This document shows, piece by piece, positions 35,896 through 44,713 of a stretch of 64,000 nt of DNA; position 1 is the first letter of the stretch; each line of letters opens with the position of its first letter. Where the stretch lies: the NCBI GenBank assembly GCA_041200185.1, contig CP165730.1:558001-622000 (forward strand). The letters are read 5' to 3'. A model generated the notes under the pieces. The model saw only the letters and a list, made by a program, of their open reading frames with translations, was not told the origin of the DNA and searched no databases. The stretch comes from G041200185 sp041200185 (GTDB taxonomy: Bacteria > Pseudomonadota > Alphaproteobacteria > BNTO01). A program made the translations under genes and the position numbers.

Positions 35896-36903
35896 TTGTT
35901 CTTGGTTTCTTCGTCTCAAGATTGGCAGCAAGCTGCGGCGTCAGTCGACGCACAGGCAAAACAGGGGGCGGTAGTACCTCCTGAAGCGGGCGAAGTGGCG
36001 GTGTCTTCGGAGAAGCCTCTCTCATTGGAGCATCAGGGTGCTACTAAAGTCGATTATCATTGTCCTGCATTCGAGACAAGAGGTAGCGGGGCCGTGTATT
36101 CTGAGCCCCTCGTTGGGGGAAGCCACGACTCACAGGGCAATGTTAAAATCCAAGAAGAAGCGGCGACTGAGCCTGGAGAAGGGACTTTTGATGGTAGTCA
36201 TGCTCCTAAGGATGCAGAGTTGGAAGAACTGGAGGGAGTATCTACAGATTTTCTAACAGAGGTGCCTGAGGCTGCGTTGGATGAGACGCCCGATGAGCCC
36301 TTCCCACCCGATGGTGAAGTTGAGTACATTGACGATGATGGGAAAAAGCATTGTGTAACTTTTGCTGATGGTGAGCCTAATGGACCATTTCAGATTTTCG
36401 ATGCAGAGGGAAACCTTGAGCTTGAAGGGGAAATGGCTCATGGAAAGATATGCAACGAATATAAGAGTTATGAAAAGGGGGTTCTGCGAACACAGGTCGC
36501 CATGGAAGGTGGCGTTCCCCATGGAGTTATGAAACAATTTGATGATGAGGGAAACCTCTCCGCTGAAATTACGTTTGAAAAGGGGAACAAGCAGGGGGAA
36601 ATGAAAACTTTCCACCCATCGGGTGAGGTAGCCTCGGAAATCACATACAAGAATGATCAGAAAAACGGTCCCATGAAGACCTTTTCAGAAAATGGTGAAT
36701 TGATGATCCAAGCTAGCTATAAAGACGATAAGCTCGATGGAACCTTGGAGAACTTTTATACAGGTCCCAACGGCAATGGTTGTCTTCGTTCAGCCGACTA
36801 CAAGAAAGATCAATTAGATGGCAAGGAAACGATTTACCAAGTGTCGGGCCAGATCATTAGTGAGACAGAGTATAAAGACGGCCAGCCTGTATCTGAGGCG
36901 TAG
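35896..36903 (+). CDS. MORN-variant repeat protein (YwqK-like)
   Basis: 335-residue protein. An unstructured acidic N-terminal half (to about 145) is followed by about eight repeats of a MORN/YwqK type, with units such as GEPNGPFQIFDAEGNLELEGE and GVPHGVMKQFDDEGNLSAEI: each has G-x-x-x-G, an aromatic, then EGxL. Such repeats form elongated beta-sheets that bind proteins or lipids. The start is TTG at 35896, the only good choice, with GGAAG eight bases before it and the cvpA stop at 35893. The first ATG is far inside. It ends three bases before recO, so the three genes form a tight operon. No role in repair is known for it. Confidence 0.8.
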   Translation: MFLVSSSQDWQQAAASVDAQAKQGAVVPPEAGEVAVSSEKPLSLEHQGATKVDYHCPAFETRGSGAVYSEPLVGGSHDSQGNVKIQEEAATEPGEGTFDGSHAPKDAELEELEGVSTDFLTEVPEAALDETPDEPFPPDGEVEYIDDDGKKHCVTFADGEPNGPFQIFDAEGNLELEGEMAHGKICNEYKSYEKGVLRTQVAMEGGVPHGVMKQFDDEGNLSAEITFEKGNKQGEMKTFHPSGEVASEITYKNDQKNGPMKTFSENGELMIQASYKDDKLDGTLENFYTGPNGNGCLRSADYKKDQLDGKETIYQVSGQIISETEYKDGQPVSEA

Positions 36904-36906
36904 ATC

Positions 36907-37626
36907 ATGCAGTGGAAGGAAAAAGCCATTGTACTACACTTGACTCCTCTTGGGGAATCAGGACATATTGTCACAGTTCTCTCGGAAACGCATGGTTTAC
37001 ACAAAGGTCTACTCCGTCGACGGGAAAAGACACCTGGAGATTTAGTTCAAGCTCTGTGGACAGCACGTCTACCGGAGCAATTGGGAACATGGATCTTAGA
37101 CACCGAAATATCTTACAGTGCTTTCGTATTGCGCGACCCATTGCGATTAGGAGGACTCATGCTCTTTTGTGAGCTGCTGAGAAAGGTCCTAACGGAACGA
37201 ACTCCCTGCTCCGATGTTTTTCAAAAAGCCTGTTTTTTCCTTGATCGTCTGAGGTTCCCTACCCAAGAGTGGGTGCTAAATTACCTTTTTTTGGAATTTT
37301 TTCTTCTTTCTAAGGTTGGGTTCGGTTTGGATTTTCGAGATACTCATCTCGCTTCGGAAAGTGACCCTCTCGCGTTTGTTTCTCCCAAAACGGGGCGGGT
37401 CGTTACACAGTCTAAGGGAATTCCCTATCGAGATAGACTACTCCGTCTCCCAAGCTTTTTGCTGGATGAAAGCTTACCTCTGTCAGGCGAAGCGCTTGAT
37501 GATGCCTTTCGCTTAACAGAATTTTTCTTCGAAAAGAACAGACTGCCAGCTTCAGAACATGCATCTTTTTACCAAGCTCGATCCCGCTTGAAACAGGCCT
37601 TGCTGAAATCTTTAAGTTGTGAATGA
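36907..37626 (+). CDS. recO: DNA repair protein RecO
   Basis: Loads RecA onto SSB-coated DNA together with RecR. The 239-residue product starts MQWKEKAIVLHLTPLGESGHI, the N-terminal OB fold of the family, and has the helical C-terminal domain with FVSPKTGRVV. The zinc-binding cysteines present in some RecO proteins are absent. Its ATG follows the stop of the MORN gene by three bases, indicating coupled translation. Confidence 0.93.
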   Translation: MQWKEKAIVLHLTPLGESGHIVTVLSETHGLHKGLLRRREKTPGDLVQALWTARLPEQLGTWILDTEISYSAFVLRDPLRLGGLMLFCELLRKVLTERTPCSDVFQKACFFLDRLRFPTQEWVLNYLFLEFFLLSKVGFGLDFRDTHLASESDPLAFVSPKTGRVVTQSKGIPYRDRLLRLPSFLLDESLPLSGEALDDAFRLTEFFFEKNRLPASEHASFYQARSRLKQALLKSLSCE

Positions 37627-37656
37627 ATGTAATTATCAAGTTTTTAAGAAGAGATC

Positions 37657-37688
37657 AGTGTTTATTGTGTAGTACCAAAATAAACACT
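37657..37688 (+). terminator. hairpin after recO
   Basis: AGTGTTTATT (37657-37666), twelve bases, AATAAACACT (37679-37688), a perfect 10-bp stem 31 bases after the recO stop. No T-run follows. Confidence 0.45.
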
Positions 37689-37923
37689 ACGGAAACTTCA
37701 GACTTGCTACGCGCTCATTTTCTAGCCATCCTGGTAGGAAACAAGGTTTTGCTCGCTAGAAATCAAAAATAAGATCGAGAATATCCTTATTCAAAAAAAT
37801 CATGAGAATCCAGTCTATCTGCCTTCAAGAATTTTATCGACTCAACGAATGGCATGTGTCCGAGTAATCTGGAAATTTTGCAAAAAAGAGATCTCTAGCT
37901 CGCAAAACTAAACACGCCGCTTG

Positions 37924-38397
37924 TTACATATTTATATCATTTTTATTTTTGCCATTGAATGTTTTAATAAGTTCTATAAAGTCCTGAACATCTTGAAACT
38001 TCTCGTAGATACTCGCAAAACGAACATACGCTACGGGGTCCATTTGCTGAAGCTCTTTTAGAACCATCTCACCAAGTTTTTGAGACGAGACTTTTGCATC
38101 CGGTAAAAATTCGAGTTCGGAAACAATTCTGACCAGCATTTTTTCGATCTCATCCGCAGAAATACAGCGCTTTAAAATGGCCGTTTTAATGGATTTAATC
38201 AGTTTGTTACGATCAAAAGGTTCCTCCCGTCCATCGCGCTTCACTACCCAGATTTCCTTCAGTTGGGGCGTTTCAAAGGTCGTGAAGCGAAAACCACAAG
38301 CCTCACAGACACGGCGGCGACGAATCGACGTCTGATGATCCATAGTACGCGAATCTTTTACTACCGTGTCAGCTCCTCCACAAATAGGGCACTTCAC
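37924..38397 (-). CDS. nrdR: transcriptional repressor NrdR
   Basis: ATP/dATP-sensing repressor of ribonucleotide reductase genes. The 157-residue product has the N-terminal zinc ribbon (C3, C6, C31, C34; MKCPICGG and CEACGFRF) and the ATP-cone domain (IWVVKRDGREEPFDRNKL onwards). The start codon is GTG at 38397, preceded by GAGGTGAT. No NrdR box was searched for in this window, and no nrd gene is present here. Confidence 0.97.
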   Translation of the reverse strand: MKCPICGGADTVVKDSRTMDHQTSIRRRRVCEACGFRFTTFETPQLKEIWVVKRDGREEPFDRNKLIKSIKTAILKRCISADEIEKMLVRIVSELEFLPDAKVSSQKLGEMVLKELQQMDPVAYVRFASIYEKFQDVQDFIELIKTFNGKNKNDINM

Positions 38398-38455
38398 CTT
38401 ATCACCTCGCCAATCTGGATAACAATTTCCTTTTTCTTCTCTCTATCCCTCTCAC

Positions 38456-38482
38456 AAAAAGAAAGGGGCATGAAAATGCCCC
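38456..38482 (-). terminator. Rho-independent terminator of tolC
   Basis: On the minus strand GGGGCAT, loop TTTC, ATGCCCC (38482-38465), followed by TTTCTTTTT (38464-38456). It lies 21 bases after the tolC stop and before nrdR. Confidence 0.85.
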
Positions 38483-38503
38483 CCTTCTCTTTATTGAAGA
38501 AAA

Positions 38504-40195
38504 CTAAGCTTCCCTTACGACAGGTACCGGACGAATTTTTGCCTTTACCGGCACAGGCTTTGCAGCATTTGGCTGAACCTTAACCTTAGCTTCAGGCATA
38601 CTCTCAGGTGACTCATAGGACGTCATCTTGTTAGAAGGATCAAAGACGAAAGCGTTGATCTTGAAAATACCAGCCCCTAAGCGTCCCATATTTTTCAGGA
38701 TTCGGATCTGTGTTTCAGCCAATCGCTGTTGTGCAGCAATAAGGTACTCTTTGGCCTCCAGCAAATCTGACTGAGCCTTCAGCACTTGCGTGTAGACCTG
38801 TGCGCCAACAGCTAACTCCTGCAATGTCCCCTGGAAGCACACTTCGCAAGCGCGGACGTATCTTTTGTTGGCATCAACAGAGTCCCGGCACCGTTCCAAA
38901 TTCGCAAAGTCAGTCGACAAAGCTGACATGGTGTCGCTCCTCGTTTGAGCTCCCTCTACTGTTGTTTTTACATAGTCATGATGCGCACCTTTCGTCAGCG
39001 TCCGCACGGCACCCTGAGTATCAAACTGCCAAGCCAGTTTTACACCAGCTGTGAAATTGGCTCCTTTCCATACCTCATCTGTTTGCGTTTTCGTATAAGA
39101 GCCAGAGGACGAAGGTTTTGCGTAATTATCGGCACTAGACTTTGAGCCGCTCACGCCCAAATCAAGATCAAGTCTTGGAAGGAATCCCGCCTTAGCTGCG
39201 CTGATCGCCGCTTTCTTCGCCATAGCCGAGTAGTGACCAGCCAGTAAATCTCCATTCTCTTTATTGGCGATCTTTTCAACTTCAGCAAATGTACCTGGCA
39301 AAAACTCGCCAAACTCCGGCATAACAAGAAGAACATCCTCACCACGGATACCGCCCTTGCGCAGCAGGTCTCCTTCAAGATCTTCTAGTTTGATCTTGAT
39401 GGCCGCAACTTTGGCCTGACCTTTCGCCAATTTACTTTCCGCCAAAGCTACTTCAGAACGATCGACCTCTCCAACCTGAAGCTTCTGCAGCTCGGCACGC
39501 AAGATCTCTTGGTGAATCTTTACGTTTGCCTCGTTGTGCTGCAAAAGGATTCGATGTTGAATAACGTTTAAAAGCAAAAGGAAGACCTCTTCGATTGCAG
39601 CCCCCTCTTTTGATTTGTACTGGTAATAGAGAGCCTTATTCGCATTCGTCGCTGAGTGCAAATTCGCGACCGACTTTCCGCCATTAAATAAGTTTTGGTT
39701 TAACTTGAGACCAACGGACCCACCATTTGTATTAGCTTTGGTATAATCGTCCTTCTTCGCCCCCCCACTGGCAAACTTCTGTTCTTTATGCTGCGGCTCA
39801 TGGTGGTACTCGTATCCTGCTTCCGCTGAAACGGCCGGCAAAAACTCTCCTCTTGCCGTAGCCTCAGTTCCCAGCTTTTGCAATATCTCACAACGTGCTG
39901 CACGAAGGCCTTTGCCGTTGGCCAAAACAAACTGCAACGCCTTTTTGAATAAGCTCAGCTTTTCGTCTTGCGTTAAGTTCTTCTTATCAACCTGCTTTCC
40001 GCCGTTTGCAATACGAACGACAGCTTCAATAACGCCGCTAAAATCTTGATCTTTTTCCGTTTTTGCAGTTTCCCGCGCTTCTCCCTGGTTTTGTTTTCCC
40101 TTTAACTCACTTTTTTGCTCAGGTGCTGCAACAGCTGACATCATCGGCAACAGCCCTAGATACAACAATAATCCCTTATGCAACTTTCTGTTCAT
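38504..40195 (-). CDS. tolC: TolC family outer-membrane efflux/secretion channel
   Basis: 563-residue outer-membrane channel that works with type I exporters and efflux pumps. A signal peptide (MNRKLHKGLLLYLGLLPMMSAVAA) is followed by two TolC repeats, with the long helices IHQEILRAELQKLQVGEVDRSEVA and LQELAVGAQVYTQVLKAQSDLLEAK carrying the family's conserved Gly-Val-x-x-x-x-Asp/Gln region. It is longer than usual: a charged lead (25-55) and a Pro/Lys-rich tail (PVPVKAKIRPVPVVREA) are extra. No inner-membrane pump gene is adjacent. Confidence 0.93.
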   Translation of the reverse strand: MNRKLHKGLLLYLGLLPMMSAVAAPEQKSELKGKQNQGEARETAKTEKDQDFSGVIEAVVRIANGGKQVDKKNLTQDEKLSLFKKALQFVLANGKGLRAARCEILQKLGTEATARGEFLPAVSAEAGYEYHHEPQHKEQKFASGGAKKDDYTKANTNGGSVGLKLNQNLFNGGKSVANLHSATNANKALYYQYKSKEGAAIEEVFLLLLNVIQHRILLQHNEANVKIHQEILRAELQKLQVGEVDRSEVALAESKLAKGQAKVAAIKIKLEDLEGDLLRKGGIRGEDVLLVMPEFGEFLPGTFAEVEKIANKENGDLLAGHYSAMAKKAAISAAKAGFLPRLDLDLGVSGSKSSADNYAKPSSSGSYTKTQTDEVWKGANFTAGVKLAWQFDTQGAVRTLTKGAHHDYVKTTVEGAQTRSDTMSALSTDFANLERCRDSVDANKRYVRACEVCFQGTLQELAVGAQVYTQVLKAQSDLLEAKEYLIAAQQRLAETQIRILKNMGRLGAGIFKINAFVFDPSNKMTSYESPESMPEAKVKVQPNAAKPVPVKAKIRPVPVVREA

Positions 40196-40370
40196 ATGAC
40201 AACTCGCTCTCCGAAAATCTCGAATAAGAATAATCCCCTACCTGTAGTCAGGATAGCAGAATCCCAAGATACTTTTAAAGAGTTTTTATCAAATTTTTAG
40301 ACAGATAATGAAAAAATTCTTCAAAAAAGTATCCCTAAATACAAGTAAATACCAAGAGAACGAAACAAAA

Positions 40371-41792
40371 CTACCTCTCGGGTTTCGACTCTCTCCTCAA
40401 AAAGGCTGGAATATCCAAGGCTTCTGTCTCGCTACTATCATGCGACTTTTCCGTCGGTGCTACATACCGAACCTGGCTGCGGCGACCGCCCGTTAGCCTC
40501 TCAAGAAGCGAAGGGCGAGATTTCTTAGCAACCTGTTGTTCACTCTTCGTAACGGGTGTTCGCTGTGGATTATACGCAAAAGCCTGCTGCTGGTGCGCTG
40601 CAGGAGGTGGGGTTTGATCCTCTACAAATTCTGGATTTCCCGTCTCAGCAGGGTGTAGCAGTTCCTCGCTTACGAAAGCCCCTCCGGATGCCGTCACCTT
40701 TTCTACCGAAGGCTCCTCTGCATACAACCTGTTAAACGCCTGCCCCCGGTTCAACATCGCTCCCAAACCAGTCGATAAATCTCCCACCGGCTGCTCAGAC
40801 TCTGTTTCTACCTTGGCCTTGGCTTTTTGGGCATCATCCTCAAGCCCAATTCCCGTTGCCACAACGGAAACGCGAATCCTTCCATCAAGGCGCTCATCAA
40901 ACGTCGAACCAAAGATGATGTTAGCTTCACCGTCAACATCCTCGCGAATCCGGTTGGTAGCCTCGTCGACCTCGAAGAGCGTCATGTCCTTACCACCCGT
41001 GATGCTGATAAGAACACCCCTAGCTCCCTTCAAAGAAACATCATCCAACAAAGGGTTGGCGATGGCTGCCTCAGCTGCCTCAAGCGCACGCTTCTCCCCA
41101 ACAGCTTCACCCGTTCCCATCATAGCATTTCCCATCTCTGCCATGACGGCCTTAACGTCTGCGAAATCGAGGTTAATCAACCCCGGCATAATCATAAGGT
41201 CCGTGATGCCTCGAACACCCGAGTACAGGACCTCATCTGCCATCTTAAAGGCATCCGAAAAAGTTGTCTGTTCATTCGCCACACGGAAAAGATTCTGATT
41301 AGGTATGATGATCAGCGTATCGACATGCTTTTTCAGCTCAATAATCCCCCTTTCTGCTGACGCTGCACGCTTGGCCCCTTCAAAAAAGAAAGGCTTTGTG
41401 ACGACGCCCACAGTCAAAATCCCAGCCTCACGTGCAATCCGCGCGATGACTGGTGCTGCGCCCGTGCCTGTACCACCCCCCATGCCAGCCGTGATGAAAA
41501 CCATATTGCTATCTTGGATTCGTGGCAAAATATCGGCACTTGATTCCTCTGCGGCAGCCTGTCCAACGTCCGGTTTCGAACCTGCACCTAGGCCTCGCGT
41601 CATCTCAGGCCCCAACTGCAAGCGGCAGGCCTCCTCCACTAAGGATTGGTCAAGTGACTGCGCATCCGTGTTCGCTACCAAGAACTCTACGCCCTCAAGC
41701 TGAGCGCGGATCATATTATTAACGGCGTTGCACCCCGCCCCACCGACACCTATTACTGTAATCTTCGGACGAAGGCTGAACTCTCCTGGCAT
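40371..41792 (-). CDS. ftsZ: cell division GTPase FtsZ
   Basis: Tubulin-like protein that forms the Z ring. The 473-residue product has the tubulin signature GGGTGTG (105-111), the T7 loop region NLDFADVKAVM, a variable linker and the C-terminal conserved peptide LDIPAFLRRESKPER that binds FtsA and other partners. The linker, about 150 residues, is long as in other Alphaproteobacteria. ftsA and ftsQ are not adjacent here, so the usual division cluster is broken up. Confidence 0.98.
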   Translation of the reverse strand: MPGEFSLRPKITVIGVGGAGCNAVNNMIRAQLEGVEFLVANTDAQSLDQSLVEEACRLQLGPEMTRGLGAGSKPDVGQAAAEESSADILPRIQDSNMVFITAGMGGGTGTGAAPVIARIAREAGILTVGVVTKPFFFEGAKRAASAERGIIELKKHVDTLIIIPNQNLFRVANEQTTFSDAFKMADEVLYSGVRGITDLMIMPGLINLDFADVKAVMAEMGNAMMGTGEAVGEKRALEAAEAAIANPLLDDVSLKGARGVLISITGGKDMTLFEVDEATNRIREDVDGEANIIFGSTFDERLDGRIRVSVVATGIGLEDDAQKAKAKVETESEQPVGDLSTGLGAMLNRGQAFNRLYAEEPSVEKVTASGGAFVSEELLHPAETGNPEFVEDQTPPPAAHQQQAFAYNPQRTPVTKSEQQVAKKSRPSLLERLTGGRRSQVRYVAPTEKSHDSSETEALDIPAFLRRESKPER

Positions 41793-41973
41793 GACCCAAT
41801 ACCTACAAAATCCTCTCTCGGTGACTCATTGTATTACGGAACGTAACCAAAACGGAAGGAAAACTTGAGTTTATTCCTCTAAAATCCGACCCAAAAATAT
41901 CCAACAAATCTCACCAAAATTCGTTGAACGGGAGAGGGGATAGGAAAAGCCCTTTCTCATCTTTCTATTCACA

Positions 41974-42747
41974 CTAATCTGCTACTACTACTGTCTCAAG
42001 GTCTTCCCCTTCTGTACTTTCTGTATTTTCTTTTGTCAAAGTCGCAACTTGGTTTTTATGAATGGATAGTTCCTTACGCAATTCCTGGTTAACACTTTCA
42101 AGATGGTCAAGAACGCTATTCATTTCCCTTTCGTCCTGTTTAAGGGTTTCAATTCGATCATTCAGAGATTGGATCTCTCTTCTGAGCAACCAAATTTCTT
42201 CCCGAAGTCGCCCTATTTCTGTGCCCTTGTCGAGAAGTCGACCTTTGTAGTCTTCTGACAACTTTTCAAGTTCGGAAACTTTTCTCTCGAGTTCGACCGT
42301 TTTGACGGACAACTCGGACATCCAAGCATTCTCTTCCCCGAGTCGTTTGTTTTCTTGGGAAAGCTGTTGAATTTTTTTCTTAAGACTTTCGTTTTCTTCG
42401 CCAAAACGAGGAATAGCCGTAAAAATAAGTTTAAGTATCGTCTCATTCGCTGCGTCCAAATTCTTCCTGAGTTTAAGCCCTACACAAAGGGCTTCATTCC
42501 TCTGTTGGATGAGAACAGATATTTTCTCTAGGGCTCCGTAAAAATCTTCAAAGAGCTGCTTCAATATTCCAGCATATCCCTTTGAGCATTGAAGAACTCC
42601 CGTGCCGGCGACTTTGGCTCGCTCACTTTCTTCTGAAAGTTCTTGAATTAACTTAATATAATTAAACTTCTCTCTTGTCAAAAAATTGTAAATATTTTTA
42701 GCAAAGACATTGATGTCAAGGGAAACATCATCTTTTTTTACTAGCAT
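41974..42747 (-). CDS. coiled-coil protein of unknown function
   Basis: 257-residue cytoplasmic protein without signal peptide. Residues about 120-240 form an uninterrupted heptad-type coiled coil (QQLSQENKRLGEENAWM, LNDRIETLKQDEREM); the N-terminal 110 residues are globular and helical. The C-terminus is acidic (EGEDLETVVVAD). AGGA precedes the ATG at good spacing. It lies upstream of ftsZ on the same strand, 181 bases away, and divergently from murJ. A structural or division-related role is possible by position only. Confidence 0.75.
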   Translation of the reverse strand: MLVKKDDVSLDINVFAKNIYNFLTREKFNYIKLIQELSEESERAKVAGTGVLQCSKGYAGILKQLFEDFYGALEKISVLIQQRNEALCVGLKLRKNLDAANETILKLIFTAIPRFGEENESLKKKIQQLSQENKRLGEENAWMSELSVKTVELERKVSELEKLSEDYKGRLLDKGTEIGRLREEIWLLRREIQSLNDRIETLKQDEREMNSVLDHLESVNQELRKELSIHKNQVATLTKENTESTEGEDLETVVVAD

Positions 42748-42945
42748 TCATTCCTACAGCAACAATTGAACACAACCCTCCAACAAACATATGCAAAAGC
42801 CCTGATCTCATTTCGCTCTTCTCACTCCAGTTCCCCACTTTTTTCAGCCTGCACGACATAAATGACAGGTGTCAAGTCCAGAACTTCCCGGGTTAACTCC
42901 CTTGTGGTAGACTGCGCAAGCGGCTTGTCTCTTTTCGTTGGATGC

Positions 42946-44505
42946 ATGATTGAACCCAAAGATACAGAGAAGTCTTTTGCGGTTCGCCCGACGTCCTTGT
43001 TCCGTTCCTTTTTCGTTGTTTCGGGGTGGACAGCTGTAAGCCGACTCTCAGGACTGGTCCGCGAGATACTCATGGCGAACCTATTAGGGGCCGGCATTTT
43101 CACGGACATTTACGCTTTCGCCCTTAAACTACCAAGCTTTTTTCGACGATTCTTTGCAGAGGGAGCTTTTAGCGCTGTACTGATTCCCCACTTTTCGCAT
43201 ATCATCTCCACCGAATCGCTCGAACGGGTTAGAAGCTTTGCTCGCGAAATGCTCTCCGTTCTTGCGGTGGGTCTGTTTGTCTTTGTGCTCCTCTTCGAGT
43301 GGGGGATGCCTTTGGTTGTCCGTGTCATTGCTCCAGGGTTTGTCGCTAAAAGTGGTGTTTTCCCGCGAGTCATCCACTTTGCGCGCATTATGTTCCCTTA
43401 TATCTGGCTCATTTCAATGGTTGCCTACATGAGCGGGATCCTTAATGCTCTTCACCGATTCGCTTGGGCCGCTGCCATCTCTGTCGTTGTTAACTTATGC
43501 ATGATTACTTCCTTACTTGTTAGCTATGGACTTGGGGACCGTATTTCGAACGACGGTGTTCTACGCTCTGTCATGATTTGTTCACTCTTTGGAGGAGGGC
43601 TCCAATGCGTTTTCTTATGGCAAAAATGTCGTGAGCAGGGTTTTACGTTAGCCTTCCAAAGACCTCGCCTGACTCCTGAGATTCGCAAGATTTTGGCAGC
43701 TACTCTGCCAGGAATTATTGGAGCGAGCGTCACGCAAATTAACATTTTTGTTGATATGGCCTTTGCGTCTGGCCTGCCTTCAGGTTCCGTGTCTTACCTC
43801 AACTATGCAGATCGGCTTAATCAATTTCCAATTTCTTTGCTGGGAGCTGCTCTTGGGACGGCGCTTCTTCCGACTTTATCGCGTTTATGGAAACATCAAC
43901 GCTCGCAGGAGGCCTTTCACACCCAAAACCGGGCAATGATGATGGGAATGTTGCTTGCTCTTCCTGCGGCTCTAGGACTTTTCCTTTTGGCGGTCCCTCT
44001 CGTGTCTCTTATTTATGAAAGAGGACGGTTTGATTATACCGCCGTTCTTCAAACGGCAGCCGCCCTAAGGGCCTTTGTCTGTGGTCTTCCGTTTTACATT
44101 CTTGTTAAAGTTTTTTCTGCTGTGTTTTTTGCGCACAGAGATACAACAACACCCCTTTATATCGCGCTTGTCGCTGTGGGAACGAACGCAACGCTTAACT
44201 ATGTTTTGTCGGGACCTCATGCCCATGTCGGTATTGCTATGGCAACAGCGATCTCAGCCGTCGTCAACGCGAGCGTAGCGGTGGGAATTTTATTAAAACG
44301 CCACTGGTTTGTAATCACGCTGTCGCAGTTGGCAGGAATTTGTAAAATCCTTATAGCTTGCGCGTTCATGGGCAGCATCGTTGTTTTCCTCTGTCAGAAA
44401 TGGGGTACCAACACATCTCTTAAGACTCTCACAATTGTTATGTCCGGTGTTCTAACGTACCTTGCAGCAGGATGCCTTCTCCGCCTACATCGATACCTGA
44501 AGTAA
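42946..44505 (+). CDS. murJ: lipid II flippase MurJ
   Basis: Moves lipid II across the inner membrane for peptidoglycan synthesis. The 519-residue product (from ATG 42946) has about 14 membrane helices and the family opening FFVVSGWTAVSRLSGLVREIL, then FRRFFAEGAFSAVLIPHFS with the conserved EGAF. The frame is open from 42862, but the extra 28 residues there are unlike relatives. The gene is complete. Its presence implies that peptidoglycan is made. Confidence 0.93.
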   Translation: MIEPKDTEKSFAVRPTSLFRSFFVVSGWTAVSRLSGLVREILMANLLGAGIFTDIYAFALKLPSFFRRFFAEGAFSAVLIPHFSHIISTESLERVRSFAREMLSVLAVGLFVFVLLFEWGMPLVVRVIAPGFVAKSGVFPRVIHFARIMFPYIWLISMVAYMSGILNALHRFAWAAAISVVVNLCMITSLLVSYGLGDRISNDGVLRSVMICSLFGGGLQCVFLWQKCREQGFTLAFQRPRLTPEIRKILAATLPGIIGASVTQINIFVDMAFASGLPSGSVSYLNYADRLNQFPISLLGAALGTALLPTLSRLWKHQRSQEAFHTQNRAMMMGMLLALPAALGLFLLAVPLVSLIYERGRFDYTAVLQTAAALRAFVCGLPFYILVKVFSAVFFAHRDTTTPLYIALVAVGTNATLNYVLSGPHAHVGIAMATAISAVVNASVAVGILLKRHWFVITLSQLAGICKILIACAFMGSIVVFLCQKWGTNTSLKTLTIVMSGVLTYLAAGCLLRLHRYLK

Positions 44506-44713
44506 TCGCTAGGGTTAGTAATTTGTAGCTGCTATGGCTTATTGAAGACAAGGTGCCGTACATGATCGATCAAGGCGCCGGTGGTGATTGGCCGAGAAAA
44601 AGGAAAGCTTTACGTCAAACAACGAACATTGATACGGATCATGTTAATTCTTTCTGGATCCTGTATTTTTGATACGTTCAATTGTTGTTAGGTTTTTTGA
44701 AGGTACGTTAGAC

